Below, piece after piece: positions 11,476-22,613 of a DNA stretch of 64,000 nucleotides (position 1 is the first letter of the stretch; every line of letters starts with the position of its first letter). The stretch comes from Sorghum bicolor. Taxonomy: Eukaryota > Streptophyta > Magnoliopsida > Poales > Poaceae. The DNA is taken from contig NC_012872.2 of NCBI RefSeq assembly GCF_000003195.3, positions 56,029,695-56,093,694 of the forward strand, written 5' to 3'. The notes below the pieces were generated by a model that saw nothing but the letters and a program-made list of their open reading frames with translations, was not told the origin of the DNA and did not search any database. A program made the position numbers and the translations under genes.

Positions 11476-11853
11476 TATGTATAACTGAAAGCTTCGACTT
11501 CTAGAATCCGTGTCAGTCAAACTTATTTAACTTTGACTAATTTTATAAAAAAAAACATCAATATCTATGATATAAAATGAGTATCTTATGAAAATATATT
11601 CAATGATAAATCTAATGGTATTAATTTGGTACTATAAATTTTAGTGTTTTTTATAAATTTCATCAAATTTTTAAAAGTTTAACTTTGGACAACTCTAGAA
11701 GTTGCAGTTTTTAGAGACAGAGGGAGTATATACATACATATCCAAAAGTTTGTGGTTTCGAAGCTAGCCAAAAAGACAGGCCAACCCAGAATCAAGTCTC
11801 GAGGAGGCAGAAGCTAATTATTTCAGTAACTATAAATAAACTCTGGTACATTA

Positions 11854-12060
11854 GGCCAATTTTAATCCATAATTTTATAACACAGTTACCAAGACTATAA
11901 ATTAGATAACTAAGTCACATGAGTTTTATGGAAATAAAACCCATCTCTCATCTGATGAAACTCCTTCATTTAATGACACTATCAAGTCAGCAATTTTGTT
12001 TATGTGGCATCCTATTTAATATGCATGACACTATCGTGAAACATACATTGAGACTAGCCT
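11854..12060. mobile_element. mPing-like MITE (Ping/Pong group)
   Basis: Ends GGCCAATTTTAATCC and CATTGAGACTAGCC flanked by TTA on both sides. The interior is the inverted orientation of the 8,556 copy (GATGAAACTCCTTCATTTAA, CATCCTATTTAATATGCATG). Confidence 0.8.
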
Positions 12061-12408
12061 TAGATCATCCTCAGTGGAAGTTTTATCACCTAGTTTTTAG
12101 CACACTAATATTTTGGAAACATTGTAGAAGAGTTTCTCTCTACTTTTATAAAAATCTTTTTTTGAGAAAATACTTTTATAAAACTCTTATCATCTTTCTT
12201 CATTAATATAATGCCATATCCGTATATTTAATATCTATAATAAAACTCTATTGAAACCGGCATTACGAGCATGCCGTACGGATCATCCAAAATCCAAACG
12301 TGACCCTCCAAAGTAAGGAGTACTAGATACTTTGGGAGTAGATATGCCCTATATATGGAAAGAAAACCTTATGGGATCACACATATCAAATACTAGCAAC
12401 TACAGCAG

Positions 12409-13134
12409 TCATGGTTCCACTGGTATGGTAAAACATACTCCGAAGCCTATAATGATGACACATGCTAACACAATCAATGCCGGTAACAAAGCCAGAACCT
12501 CCAACCATGTCATTGTGGCCAACGATTGTACGCTGAAAAATAAAGTACCAACCACCATCATAATGAAATATGCCTGCAATAAATTGAAAAACAAATTAGC
12601 AATATTGTTATGCCAGTGACTAACAATTAAAAGCAGGTCGAGGAGTTCAATGACGTGCAGAAGCTTTAGGCCTTGTTTCGTTCAACCCAATCCAAAAACT
12701 TTTCAAGATTCTCCGTTATATCAAATTTTACGGCACATGTATTGATCATTAAATATAAATAAAAATAAAAATTAATTACATAATTTGTCTATAAAGCATA
12801 AGATAAATTTTTTAAACTAGTTAGTCTGTGATTGGACAATAATTATTAAATAAAAATAAAAATACTATAACACTTGAAAAATTTTTAGAACTAAACGAGG
12901 CCTTACCCTTGCAAAAATCTTAAAGAAGAAGAAAAAGGCGGCGTCCTCCGGAGAAAGGCGGCTTTGAGGCCTTGCAGGATCTCTCTCCTGGTAATGAGGG
13001 GGGGGCACCTGAGCAGTCACCGGTGGATGTGCCGACTGATCAACATTAATGGCGTGCTGCTGTGGTGCGCCTGGTGGCGGATCCGGCGCCGTCGCCGCGA
13101 CGCCCTGGATTTCGAGCGGTAGGGGGCACGCCAT
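12409..13134 (-). CDS. Possible small two-exon membrane protein
   Basis: Read on the minus strand, exon 1 is 13,134-12,907 (76 codons) and exon 2 is 12,573-12,409 (55 codons with the stop), joined in phase 0 to give about 130 aa. The N-terminal half is Pro/Ala/Gln-rich and starts MACPLPLEIQG; the second half is strongly hydrophobic (MMVVGTLFFSVQS, ALLPALIVLACVIIIGFGV) and could span the membrane twice. A minus-strand TATA-like TATATAT lies near 13,320. The intron holds a MITE whose end forms part of the GTAAGG donor. I do not recognise the family. It may be a gene fragment or never expressed. Confidence 0.4.
12669..12902 (-). mobile_element. PIF/Harbinger MITE, GGCCTTGTTTAGTT family, reverse form
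   Basis: Ends GGCCTTGTTTCGTT and AACTAAACGAGGCC, flanked by TTA on both sides. It lies in the proposed intron of the 12,409-13,134 gene. Confidence 0.85.
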
Positions 13135-13388
13135 GGCCGTCGTTTAGTTTCCTACACGGTTGATGAAGATTAGCGACCTGAATCAATTCAAAGATAAAAC
13201 CAAATGGGTGGAACGGAGAAACCTTGAGACTCAAAAACCTTCCTACGTACCCTGGCGGGCGACGGGTGACGGGGGAAGTGTTGGATGGGTTGCAAAAGAG
13301 CATCCGCCCGGGCGCATATATATGATCGAGGCAGGTGCAAACTAAGGAAATCCAACTTGTCTGTATTCCGTGTCTGACTCAAGGTATA

Positions 13389-13750
13389 CAGGTTTTGTTT
13401 ATAGTTTTCAAAACTTTTTAAGATTTTTCATTATATCGAATCTTTGACCGTATAGATGAAATATTAAATATAGATAAAAAAATTAATTACACAGTTTATA
13501 TATAATTTACGAGAAAATCTTTTAAACCTAATTATTATATATAAATAAAAATACTATAATAAATAAAACTCAAAAATTTTCGTGAACTAAGCAACAGTAT
13601 ACGTATGCGGAAAGCAAACTAGTAGGTTCGGTTGTTTTGAGGCTTTGTTTAGTTTCCAAAAAATTTTAAGATTTTCTGTTAAATTGAATCTTGTGGCACA
13701 TGCATGAAGTATTAAATATAGACAAAAACAAAAACTAATTGCACATTTCC
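13389..13750 (-). mobile_element. Two decayed GGCCTTGTTTAGTT-family fragments
   Basis: About 13,389-13,595 keeps the reversed interior but both ends are eroded. About 13,638-13,747 keeps a left end (GGCTTTGTTTAGTTTCC) but stops after the first half. Confidence 0.6.
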
Positions 13751-13765
13751 ATTTACCATATTTTA

Positions 13766-14006
13766 GGCCTTGTTTAGTTCATCCTAAAAACCAAAAAATT
13801 TTCAAGATTCCCGTCACATCGAATCTTGCGGCGCATGCATAGAGTATTAAATATAGATACAAATAAAAACTAATTACACAGTTTGCCTATAAATCACGAG
13901 ATGAATCTTTTAAGCCTAGTTACTCCATAATTGGGCAATGTTTGTCAAATAAAAACGAAAGTGCTATAATGTCGTTTTCAAAAAAAAGTTGAAACTAAAT
14001 AAGGCC
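13766..14006 (-). mobile_element. PIF/Harbinger MITE, GGCCTTGTTTAGTT family, reverse form
   Basis: A 241-bp copy with ends GGCCTTGTTTAGTTC and GAAACTAAATAAGGCC, flanked by TTA on both sides. Confidence 0.9.
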
Positions 14007-15373
14007 TTAATTCACTGGCAAATACGTTGCAACGAAAAAAACCATTTCCTCGTCTCTTCTTTTAGTTGCAGTGTCACGTTTTTTTGCTTAGTTGACACCA
14101 TAAATAATTAATAATGAAGATAGAAACCAACTAGTTTTTTTGGTTGGAAATGCCATTTTGGTGATGTGGCAAAGTAGTTATTGAAGAGAGAGAGCAAAAA
14201 TCATAAAAAGTGGGTCTAAGTTAGAAACTATGTCTACACTAGATACAAGACATGAAGTGATATGATTGGTTGAGAATAAAAAGAGAATGAATGTGATTGG
14301 ATAAAAAATAGTCTATAGAAACTATCCATTTAGATCATAATTTCTATATATAGTGTCTATAAAAATTAATAGGTATAGAAGCTTCTAGCATTAGAAGTAG
14401 AAGCGCACCATTGCTCGAGATAGGAGGTAAACTGTTCGATCACTCTCATGTCCGGTATTGTAGAGCTCGTGGTTTTAGCATGGCACTATGTGGCTCGGTT
14501 TGCGTGTTTTTTTTTCTTTTTTTTGCCTACTAGGTAGCGTGCCTTTACATTGCTACGGGACAACTAAACTTTTCTATTACAAATATACGGATCACATGAT
14601 AAGATAACAATATTGTCAAATTAAATATCAATATTAAAGTGACATTTAATATAAAAAGCAATGTTCATGAAGTTAACATTATAATTAAAGTTTGACGTAT
14701 GTTGTACCATTATAAAAAAACAATGTTAAGAGTGTGGTTCATAATGATAATCTATATGGCCTATATGGATTATACACACTAAAAAGTCATTAATGGTTAA
14801 TCATATACTCTGGCATCAAGCCACATCATCAAAATGTCAGTCATTACATAGTTATACTAATTTTTTTATCTAGCCATCCACTAATCATACATGGTACATC
14901 ATCTCTTCACCTGCTTAACAGAGTAATGTCCTTCGCATCCATGCTTTTGCTTCTTTGTGTGCCAACCAATGTTGCTCGGAGGAAAACTATTTTTGTGATG
15001 ATGGATGGAATCAACCAATGCACAGCCACAGTAGTAAGTACATGACCAAAAATATTAACAAATAAAACATATGGAGCTGCAAACCACTCCTCTGAAACCA
15101 AATCAAATATGGACAAGTGAAAACCAGGCTGGGTGGCTGTAGGGAAAATAAAGAATCATAGAGAAGATCACATATGGTTAGTTTTCAGCTTCATGCTATT
15201 GGCAATTTATTTTTCTCTCATTTCCTACTCGAAACATAAAATTAATGTGACTAATAAAATAAATCAGATTATATATACTATTAGTAAAGAGATGTATACA
15301 TGCATCATTCGAATGTCTTAATTAGTGCATTCAAATGATCTGCTGTATGTCAAAATCCATACATCCAGATAGA
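14007..15373. other. Spacer with a possible gene fragment
   Basis: No convincing gene. On the minus strand about 15,090-14,907 a tract ending TTTGGTTTCAG is followed by an open hydrophobic frame (AAPYVLFVNIFGHVL, then about 50 more residues to a stop). It might be the last exon of an unrecognised gene or a remnant. The block about 14,100-14,400 looks like MITE debris. Confidence 0.3.
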
Positions 15374-15512
15374 CCATACATACATACATACATACATACA
15401 TACATACATACATACATACATACATACATACATACATACATACATACATACATACATACATACATACATACATACATACATACATACATACATACATACA
15501 TACATACATACA
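15374..15512. repeat. (CATA)n microsatellite
   Basis: An uninterrupted CATA/TACA tetranucleotide array of about 139 bp. It produces long artefactual open frames on both strands that are not genes. Confidence 0.98.
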
Positions 15513-16034
15513 AGGAGTGTCTTTTTTTGAACTCAAATGATGGGACATGAGAAGAAAAACACATATTCGAATGTCTCAGTTGTAGCAGTTCAAGTAAAGT
15601 AGATTTACGCTAACATAATCAGTATTCATAGATTTCAGGTTTACAGAATTGTAGACTACATGTCATTGCTAGATGGTTGTATTCCTGAGAAAGGTATGTA
15701 GGAGGCCAGAAAAATAAAATAGAAAAGAGAATTTTGAAGGGGTTTCTTTGTATTTTATCTAGGGCCTGTTTGGAACACAGTTTTTTCATAGGAATTTTAA
15801 AGGATTTCATTCCTCTGGGAAAAAAGCCTGTGAATGCGTTTGGAACGTAGGATTTGTAGTTTCCGTTCCGGAGGAAAGGCAGCCGGGTATGTATGTTTCA
15901 CGGGAAATAAAACATCCACCGTGACTCAAGGGAAAGCATCTCTCGTTCTTTTCTCCATCGCTCTCGCGCGCTCTGACTCCTCCCTCCCGCCATGGTGATG
16001 GAACCCTAGAAAAATTTGGCGCGAACAGGTGGAG

Positions 16035-17613
16035 ATGGCAAACCACCATCAGCGAATCAGCCCATCCCCACGAAATCCCCCTCTCTCCGCTTCGTCTCTC
16101 CCTGCAACTCCATCGGTGCAGGGGCTTGATGTCCACCAATCTAGGGGAAGTCAAGAAATCCACGAAGAACCAGGTAGGATTTGATAATGATATGATTTTC
16201 CTCTTCAAAAATAGTTTTATTTTGCCCTCGTTTTGGATCTGGATCCAAATTTGTGGATCCGGCAGTACATGTTCTATTTAGATCTGATCTATGGAGTTCT
16301 TTTATCTTTCCCCTAAGTTTCTATAATAAATGTTTTTTGTGTGTGCTTGTAACTACGAAGCACTCTCTCCAATTACTCTTAGCAGTTAGCACAAGGAGAT
16401 AGCACTTACGTTTTGTATATTATGCCTAGATTTTTTTTTCTCCTGGTAGGAACTCTAATATCTGTTATTTAACTTATTTTGAAACTGGAATTTTCATCAT
16501 ATTTTTCATAGGCACCTCAAAGAATAGAGCTAAGTGGAATCACCAGAGGAGGCTATATCTTATTGAACTCTTAAAAATCCATGATGTGCCTAGATTTCGG
16601 ACACACAATGCATGGAGTAAGGATGCTTGGACTAGTATTGTGGCTCAGTTCAATCAGAAATTTTCTTTGTTGTTCTCTATTGCACAAGTGAAACAAAAGG
16701 AGCAGGATATGAAAAAAGAATTTCGTACTATAAAAGATTTGGTGGCAGAAAGTGGTTTTGGCTGGGATTCTGATAGAATGATGGTGACAGCACCACCAGA
16801 TGTTTGGGCAGCAATGGAGACACGCAAGAATAAGGATGCTCTGTTTTGGCGAGACAAGTCATTTCCATACTATGATGATCTGTTTGCTTTATATGATGGT
16901 GAGTTGATATGAGCCTGATTAGTTATTATTTTTACTGCATGTGATTACAGTACTTAAGACCACTCTAAAATATTGTCATAATTTTTACAGGGCGTTATGC
17001 TGAGGGAAGAAGCTGTCGCGGTATGGATCATTATGCCAATAAGGCAATATCGCCTTCACAAGTCTCTCCTGATGTGCAACCGCAGTCACCTAGTATACCT
17101 GCTCCTGGTTCTTTCAGTTTTGATATTGAAGAGGAGAGGAATGATACTAATTGGTTTGGTAATGATGCATTTACTCCATTGGGAACTTTCATGCCTCAAG
17201 ACAGACCAGATGGACCATCTTCCATAAATCTAGCACCACATGTTCCTGAACAATTTGAAGAAACTCTTCGTCACAGTACCCGACCATCTAATTCAACTCC
17301 AGAGGCAGTTGATGGTAAGCGTAACAAAAGGCAAAAGACCAAGCACACTATTACAACTGAAGATTTTCATGAGAAGTACTTGAGGCTGAAAAAAGAAGAG
17401 ATTGAACGATTCGTTGCCATAGAAGAGAAGAAGCTAGATGATCCTTTCAGTATCAAGAAATGCATCACTGTACTTGAGGGGCTTAGTGAGCTACAAACTG
17501 GAGATATGCTAAAAGCAGCAGACATCTTCAAAGACAATCCGTCAAACAGGGAAGTTTTTCTCTCATTTGGTTGTGATGCATTACGAGTAGGATGGTTGCT
17601 TAGACAAATTTAG
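16035..17613 (+). CDS. Harbinger ORF1, Myb/SANT-like DNA-binding protein
   Basis: Three exons are proposed: 16,035-16,173, 16,512-16,898 and 16,991-17,613, with GT/AG borders and a continuous frame of 382 aa. In exon 2 (about residues 47-175) a Myb/SANT-like domain is visible, with AKWNHQRRLYLIELL followed by AWSKDAWTSIVAQFN and, further on, PPDVWAAMET. A basic KRNKRQK stretch in exon 3 may be a nuclear signal. In Ping/Pong and PIF elements the Myb-like partner binds subterminal DNA and helps import the transposase. The start at 16,035 is chosen because it alone keeps frame across the first intron; the later ATG at 16,129 does not. Confidence 0.82.
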
Positions 17614-17784
17614 ATTACCTAACTGATATTGGTACACTTTTGGTTCATGTGCATATATGCTCACATGATTAGGATTAGCATCCTGTAGTGACTGGTTTAC
17701 AGTACCTGTCACTGTCTTTTGTAAAGTAGAAGCTAACTAGGTATTCTAATGCCTAGGAATGTTAAGTTACATTGTAGTACATCA

Positions 17785-19075
17785 TTATCGCTGAATTGTA
17801 CGTCTGGCAATGTAATCTTCCCACATCTTGTTTGCTATGTCATCTCGCATCTCATTTCCTGCTTGTCGCAAGTTGTTAAATGCTGGCACATCATTATTGT
17901 ATTGGTGATGTCCTTCTGGTACATCTATCATGTTGCTGTCATTGATATCTGTGGTAGCACCATGTACCAAACTGTCATCTCCATTGTGTAACCGAATGAA
18001 ATTGTGTGTTAAACAACAAGCTACAGAGATATCAACTTGTGTCTCTATGTCATATGTTGAAGCAGCCTTTAGTATAGGGTACCTCATTTTTAATACACCA
18101 ATAGCTCTCTCTATATGATTCCGTAGTTGTGCATGTCGAAGGTTGAATAATTCCTTTGGATTTTGTGGTTTTTGACCTGCTCTTCCTTGTTCTTGTAAGT
18201 GGTATCTTGTTCCACGGTATGGAGCAAGAAATTGTGGTGTATTTGCGTAGCCTGCATCTACAAGATAGAATTTACCGGGGGGGACACTAAATCCATGGTT
18301 AAGTGCATCCTGTAGAACTCTTGCATCAGAAGCAGACCCCTCCCAACCGGCATGGACATGCACAAATTTTAGATCGAAGTCACATGCAACCATCATGTTT
18401 TGTGATAGACCTTGTTTTCTATTTCTGTATGGTTCTTGTTGTGCAACAGGAATAATCATTGGAATATGAGTGCCATCGATAGCTCCAACACAGTTCTGTA
18501 TATATATTAATGGTGAAGTCAATATAAACGACCCACTTTACATATATTAAATACAATAAAACTGGCATGAAAGTTAACTATTTTTTGACTACCTGAAAGT
18601 ATGGAGAAAATTTAGGCTGCCTTAATATACGATGCGGGTGTGGAGAAGGCAAGCATATATAGTGGCATGTCAGTTGTGTAAGTGCATTGAGCACTGCTGC
18701 AAAGTGACGGCTAATTGTTTCCCCACTATGTTGGAATTGATCTTGTAATACTCGATTGCTTGCATTTTTTGATACTGCATAAAGGAATATAGCTAATTGC
18801 TCTTCCACCGAGACATACCTTGAATCAACAAGTCCTTTTTCACGCAATCTTCGAACTAGAGCTCGGAAAATCTCTCTCTCCATATGAAATCGCCTTCGGC
18901 ATACGACTTCATGCCCATTTAGTGTTTCATCAATAAATATGGCTCCATTCCGGACTGATGTATGTATGGCTTGCCTTTGTGATGATTGGGATGAACTAGC
19001 TTCTTGTAAGGTAGGGAGTACGAAGAAAAAAAATTCCTCTTCATTATTTGATCTACGCTGGTAGCTTGAATCCAT
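17785..19075 (-). CDS. Harbinger transposase (DDE superfamily 4 nuclease type)
   Basis: Two exons on the minus strand, 19,075-18,593 and 18,495-17,785, separated by a 97-bp GT/AG intron in phase 0, give 397 aa, close to the usual PIF transposase size. Exon 1 holds the N-terminal helix-turn-helix-like region (VSVEEQLAIFLYAVSKNASN, then GETISRHF). Exon 2 holds the catalytic core. The triad appears present: Asp in GAIDGTH (about D168), Asp in YLVDAGYAN (about D241) and Glu in RNHIERAIGVLK (about E290). It would cut and rejoin the element ends. No stop or frameshift is visible, so it may be functional. Confidence 0.9.
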
Positions 19076-19726
19076 TCAAAGAAATGGTATTTGTCTCTGA
19101 TGGATGGATGCGAGAATGGCAAAGCTATTGTATTGCTGGACACACAATGCAATATGCTGCTGACCCGACAAGCTTATATATAGCAGGAGAAGCAAGGTGT
19201 TGTAGCAATGCCAGGGTAAGCAACGACACTTGCAGGGCTGCAACGGCTAACTTACCCAACGACTATTTCCTCACTGCATGGGAAAACGTGAATGTTTAAA
19301 ATTTTCCTGCAATCCAAACAACAAACTTCAAGTATTCCTCTGTTTTAGATTCCTGTGGTTTTTCGCTTTATACTACATCCTATTTCTATGTTTTTTCCTA
19401 TTCCTGCGTTTTACATTCCTACGTTCCAAACAGGCCCCTAAGCATATATACAGAAACTAATTGAACTTCACTGGTTGTGTGGGGCAGGGTTCCCATTCAA
19501 ACTAACCTTCTTACTGTGTTTGACGAGGTGTTAAAGGTTTCCTACAGCTATCTATGTGACTATGCCATAGAGTAGATAGGAGATGATGACACAAATGTCT
19601 CCCTTCTTCTTGTATTTTCTGCAGTATAAAAATAATTAAACTATAAACACCGACATGCTAGCTAAAAAAATTATTTGGGGACACGTGTTAGTAAAAACAT
19701 GAGCCAAAACTGGACATAGTTATTTA

Positions 19727-20310
19727 GGGCATATTTAGTTCGCACCCTCAAAAGAAGTTTTGGAGGTATTGTAGCACATGGGTAACTATAGTAATTAGTG
19801 TCTAATCATGGACTAACTAGGTTTAAATGATTTGTCTCACAAAATATATACAAATTGTGTACTCCCTCCGTCCCCAAATACTGCTATTTCTAGCAGATTT
19901 CAGACAGATTAGTGTGGCAAACAAAAGACTATTCTACCCTCAATTAATTTAGGTTCCACCATTTAATCATGCACGTTAAGCTATGGTTCTCTGGTTCCAA
20001 CGAGCTGCATTTAATGCCAACTAAACAGACTCAAACAATTACCATACGCCAAAGTACTACTCCCTAGAAGAAATTAAATGAGCTGGTGGACCACGGAAGT
20101 TCCGAGGAGAATTAAATGGGCTGGTGGACTGAGCATGCTAGTAGAAATAACAGTATTTGTGGATAAAATTTTCTCTTAGAAATAGCAGTATTTAGGGACA
20201 GAGGGAGTACTTAGTTATTTTCTTTCTATTTATATTTAATGTTTCATCCACGTGTCCAAACATTCAATCAAATAGAGTGTAAAGTTTTAGGTAAGAACTA
20301 AAATAAGGCC
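19727..20310. mobile_element. PIF/Harbinger MITE split by a Stowaway
   Basis: The outer element starts GGGCATATTTAGTTCG and ends GAACTAAAATAAGGCC with TTA on both sides. Its interior matches the GGCCTTGTTTAGTT family (TAATCATGGACTAACTAGGT, TTTATATTTAATGTTTCATC) and is interrupted by the Stowaway at 19,862-20,207. Confidence 0.8.
19862..20207. mobile_element. Stowaway MITE nested in a Harbinger MITE
   Basis: A 346-bp element with ends CTCCCTCCGTCCCCAAATAC and GTATTTAGGGACAGAGGGAG, TA on both sides, and extended complementary arms (TGCTATTTCTA / TAGAAATAGCA). Confidence 0.93.
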
Positions 20311-21039
20311 TTAGTGGATGGCCCTCACATGTGCATTGATGAGTAACTTTGTTGCTCCAGTAAATATACGCACTGCTGTTTTTTCAAGCTACAAAACCTA
20401 AAAAATATGACAATGGGTTGTGTATAACTGAAATTAAGTACATGCAATTATGGTTGTAGGCCCTATGCTAGTATGTGCACCTTCCTACCTCTGTTGAGTT
20501 GTGCTTCCATAGAATTTGATATATCCTCTTTTCCTTTTTTTTTCTTTTATTTTTGTTTTCTTTTCTATGTCTTCTTTTTCTATTCCGTGCTTCATTTTTA
20601 TTTTTATTTCCTTTTTTTGTTTTATGTGTTTTTATGTTAGTTTTCTTTTTTCTTATTCTTGTTTTTCTTTTCTTTTCTTTTCTTTTTCTTTTTCTTTTTC
20701 TATTTATATTTGTATTTTTCATGCTTCATTTCGGAACGGATAGAGGGATCTTGATCTTGGCTTAATCTCTTAACACAATCAAGGATGAGACACTACAAGG
20801 TTGAGGGAGAGAACTAGGGTGGTCTAATACTACTTTTAGGGAGCTTTGTAGTTACTAATTCGCTGGAGCTTTGTAGTTACTAATTCGCTGGAGAATTACT
20901 ATAGAAGACCACAAACATAGTTCATTTTAGTTGGTTCTTTGGCATTAATTGACGATTTATAATTGGAGTTAATTATCGTCAACAATCTCTAAAGAAATCA
21001 CGACGTTAGCACGAGCATTATACTAATAACAGTTAATAT
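20311..21039. other. Non-coding spacer with pyrimidine tract and 25-bp tandem pair
   Basis: No gene seen. About 20,520-20,720 is a long T/C-rich tract on the plus strand that gives spurious frames. At 20,841-20,890 a 25-bp unit starting GAGCTTTGTAGTTACTAATT occurs twice in tandem. Confidence 0.7.
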
Positions 21040-21360
21040 TATGGATGTTGCACTACAATAACCCACAAAGTGGGATAAATGCTACGTGATGGTGTGGCTG
21101 ATTTAATATTCAGTTGGTGTGGCTGATTTGATATTCAGTTTGCTGTGGTATTCTCTGGATAACTCAGTCAAGCACACGAGATTTACTCTCAATTGCACTT
21201 GAATTTCCACTGTCTGATGATAAACTTGTGCTCTTCTTTCTGTTTGTGTCGAAGATAAGTCGGCGTCCAAAGTCTTACTTTTTTTAAAAAAAAATAATGG
21301 AACAAAGTTCCAGTCTAAAGTCTTACTGTTGGAAGAGCTCCTCCTCCTCATTTATCGCCA

Positions 21361-21714
21361 ATGGAAGCAAGTTTTTCCGTTTACTGAGGCCTTGTTTAGT
21401 TTGCAAAAATTTTGGGTTTTGGCTACTGTAGCACTTCCGTTTTTATTTGACAAACATTATCCAATCACGGAGTAGCTAAGCTTAAAAGATTCATCTCACA
21501 AATTACAGGTAAACTGTGCAATTAGTTTTTATTTTCGTCTATATTTAATGCTCCATGGATGCGACCAAAGATTCGATGTGACGGAAAATCTTGAATATTT
21601 TTTGCGAACTAAACAACGCCTGAAGCTCGTCGGGCTCGGCTTCAAAGCGAGGTCAGAGAGCCAAGGCTGCGAGCTGTTCCTGAAGCTAGGTACAGCCACG
21701 AGGTGCAGTTCACC
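21361..21714 (+). pseudogene. Ribosomal protein L6 pseudogene
   Basis: A duplicate of the 5' part of the L6 gene at 649. It is damaged four ways. One base is lost just after the start (GAAGCAAG for GAAGCCAAG). A 233-bp MITE sits after the tenth codon region. Two bases are lost near the TACAGCCACG stretch. The coding sequence stops matching at CAGTTCACC, where the inverted block begins, so the last 190 coding bases are absent. No product is expected. Confidence 0.9.
21388..21620 (+). mobile_element. PIF/Harbinger MITE inside the L6 pseudogene
   Basis: Ends GGCCTTGTTTAGTT and AACTAAACAACGCC, flanked by TGA on both sides. Comparison with the parent gene (TTTCCTGAAGCTCG) shows that a single TGA was the target, confirming a 3-bp duplication directly. 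Confidence 0.95.
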
Positions 21715-22474
21715 ATTCCCCTCTAGTCAACTTGATTGTGACAGTAGTCTACTGCACCGCTGCACTTGCATACGCGGCTACGTGTCCCGTTGAGCATTGA
21801 GACGGGTGTTGCCAGGTACCGTCACCGAGCAGCGAGCAGTAGTATGCCTTGTCCGGTGGCTGAACTCTGCTACGAATTTATCTATCGAAAATCTATAGGC
21901 TATTTAGCAATATTTTTTTATAATAAATTAATAAATAGTATTTTTATTTTTAATTATAACTTTTCAGCCAAACAAATAGTGTATTATTGATATGTGAGAT
22001 CAGAAATCGATTCTTCACCGCTAGAGGCCAATTGAACCTGGCTTTCTGGAGGATCCGGATCCAAAATAGGAACGTGTTTCTACTCATTAAATAATTATTT
22101 TTGTAAGGAAGAAGGCATTTCCATTTATTCGGGCAGTCTGCACTCAGCACAAATAACAACTGCTCATCAGGTTTCTACAGTCCTGCACGGCATTCTGTAT
22201 TTCTGTATGGAATATTAGATAAACCTATATCAGTATTATTTTTGTCTCACAGTATCTTATTGTCGCGATGATCAAATCAATGAGTACAAATGGATAATCT
22301 TGGTACAGTCTAACCTCTCCCAGATCATGTTCATAGTCCACACTCAGTTTGCAACAATCAATCAAAAGACCCAAATTCAGAAGTAAATATTGCATTCGAG
22401 AATTTAATCCAATTTGCAAAGCAATGTTCCAGCTGATGCCAACAAAAAAGGAACCGGTAACTTATTCCCACTCA

Positions 22475-22613
22475 GGCCTTGTTTGGATGTTGTCGTATTC
22501 AATTCAATCCATGTGTGTTGGTGTGAATTGGGGTGGAATTTAGTTCAAGTTTCACTTTAATCCACCTCAACACATGTGGATTGATGTGAATCCAACAACA
22601 TCCAAACAAGGCC
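22475..22613. mobile_element. 139-bp MITE, GGCCTTGTTTGGATGTTGTC family
   Basis: Near-palindromic element with ends GGCCTTGTTTGGATGTTG and CAACATCCAAACAAGGCC, flanked by TCA on both sides. A second 139-bp copy is at 58,041. It sits inside the inverted part of the duplicated block and is absent from the source block, so it inserted after the duplication. Confidence 0.9.

Larger units (their letters stand above)
15762..19437. mobile_element. Complete PIF/Harbinger transposon, possibly autonomous
   Basis: A 3,676-bp element with terminal inverted repeats GGGCCTGTTTGGAAC and GTTCCAAACAGGCCC, flanked by CTA on both sides, the 3-bp target duplication of the superfamily. It carries the two genes known for PIF/Harbinger elements, a Myb/SANT-like ORF1 (plus strand) and a DDE transposase (minus strand), arranged tail to tail and ending about 170 bp apart. 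Both read open after splicing at ordinary GT/AG sites. This suggests recent activity; mobility is inferred. Confidence 0.92.

Noticed and set aside
14907..15116. 69-codon hydrophobic minus-strand frame as a gene
   Set aside because: It may be a last exon after a TTTCAG acceptor, but no upstream exon or family was recognised, so it is only mentioned in the spacer entry.
15318..15564. Three open frames over the CATA array
   Set aside because: The frames repeat a four-residue word from a tetranucleotide repeat; not genes.
20468..20765. Lys/Arg-rich and Phe-rich frames
   Set aside because: Produced by a long pyrimidine tract read on the two strands.
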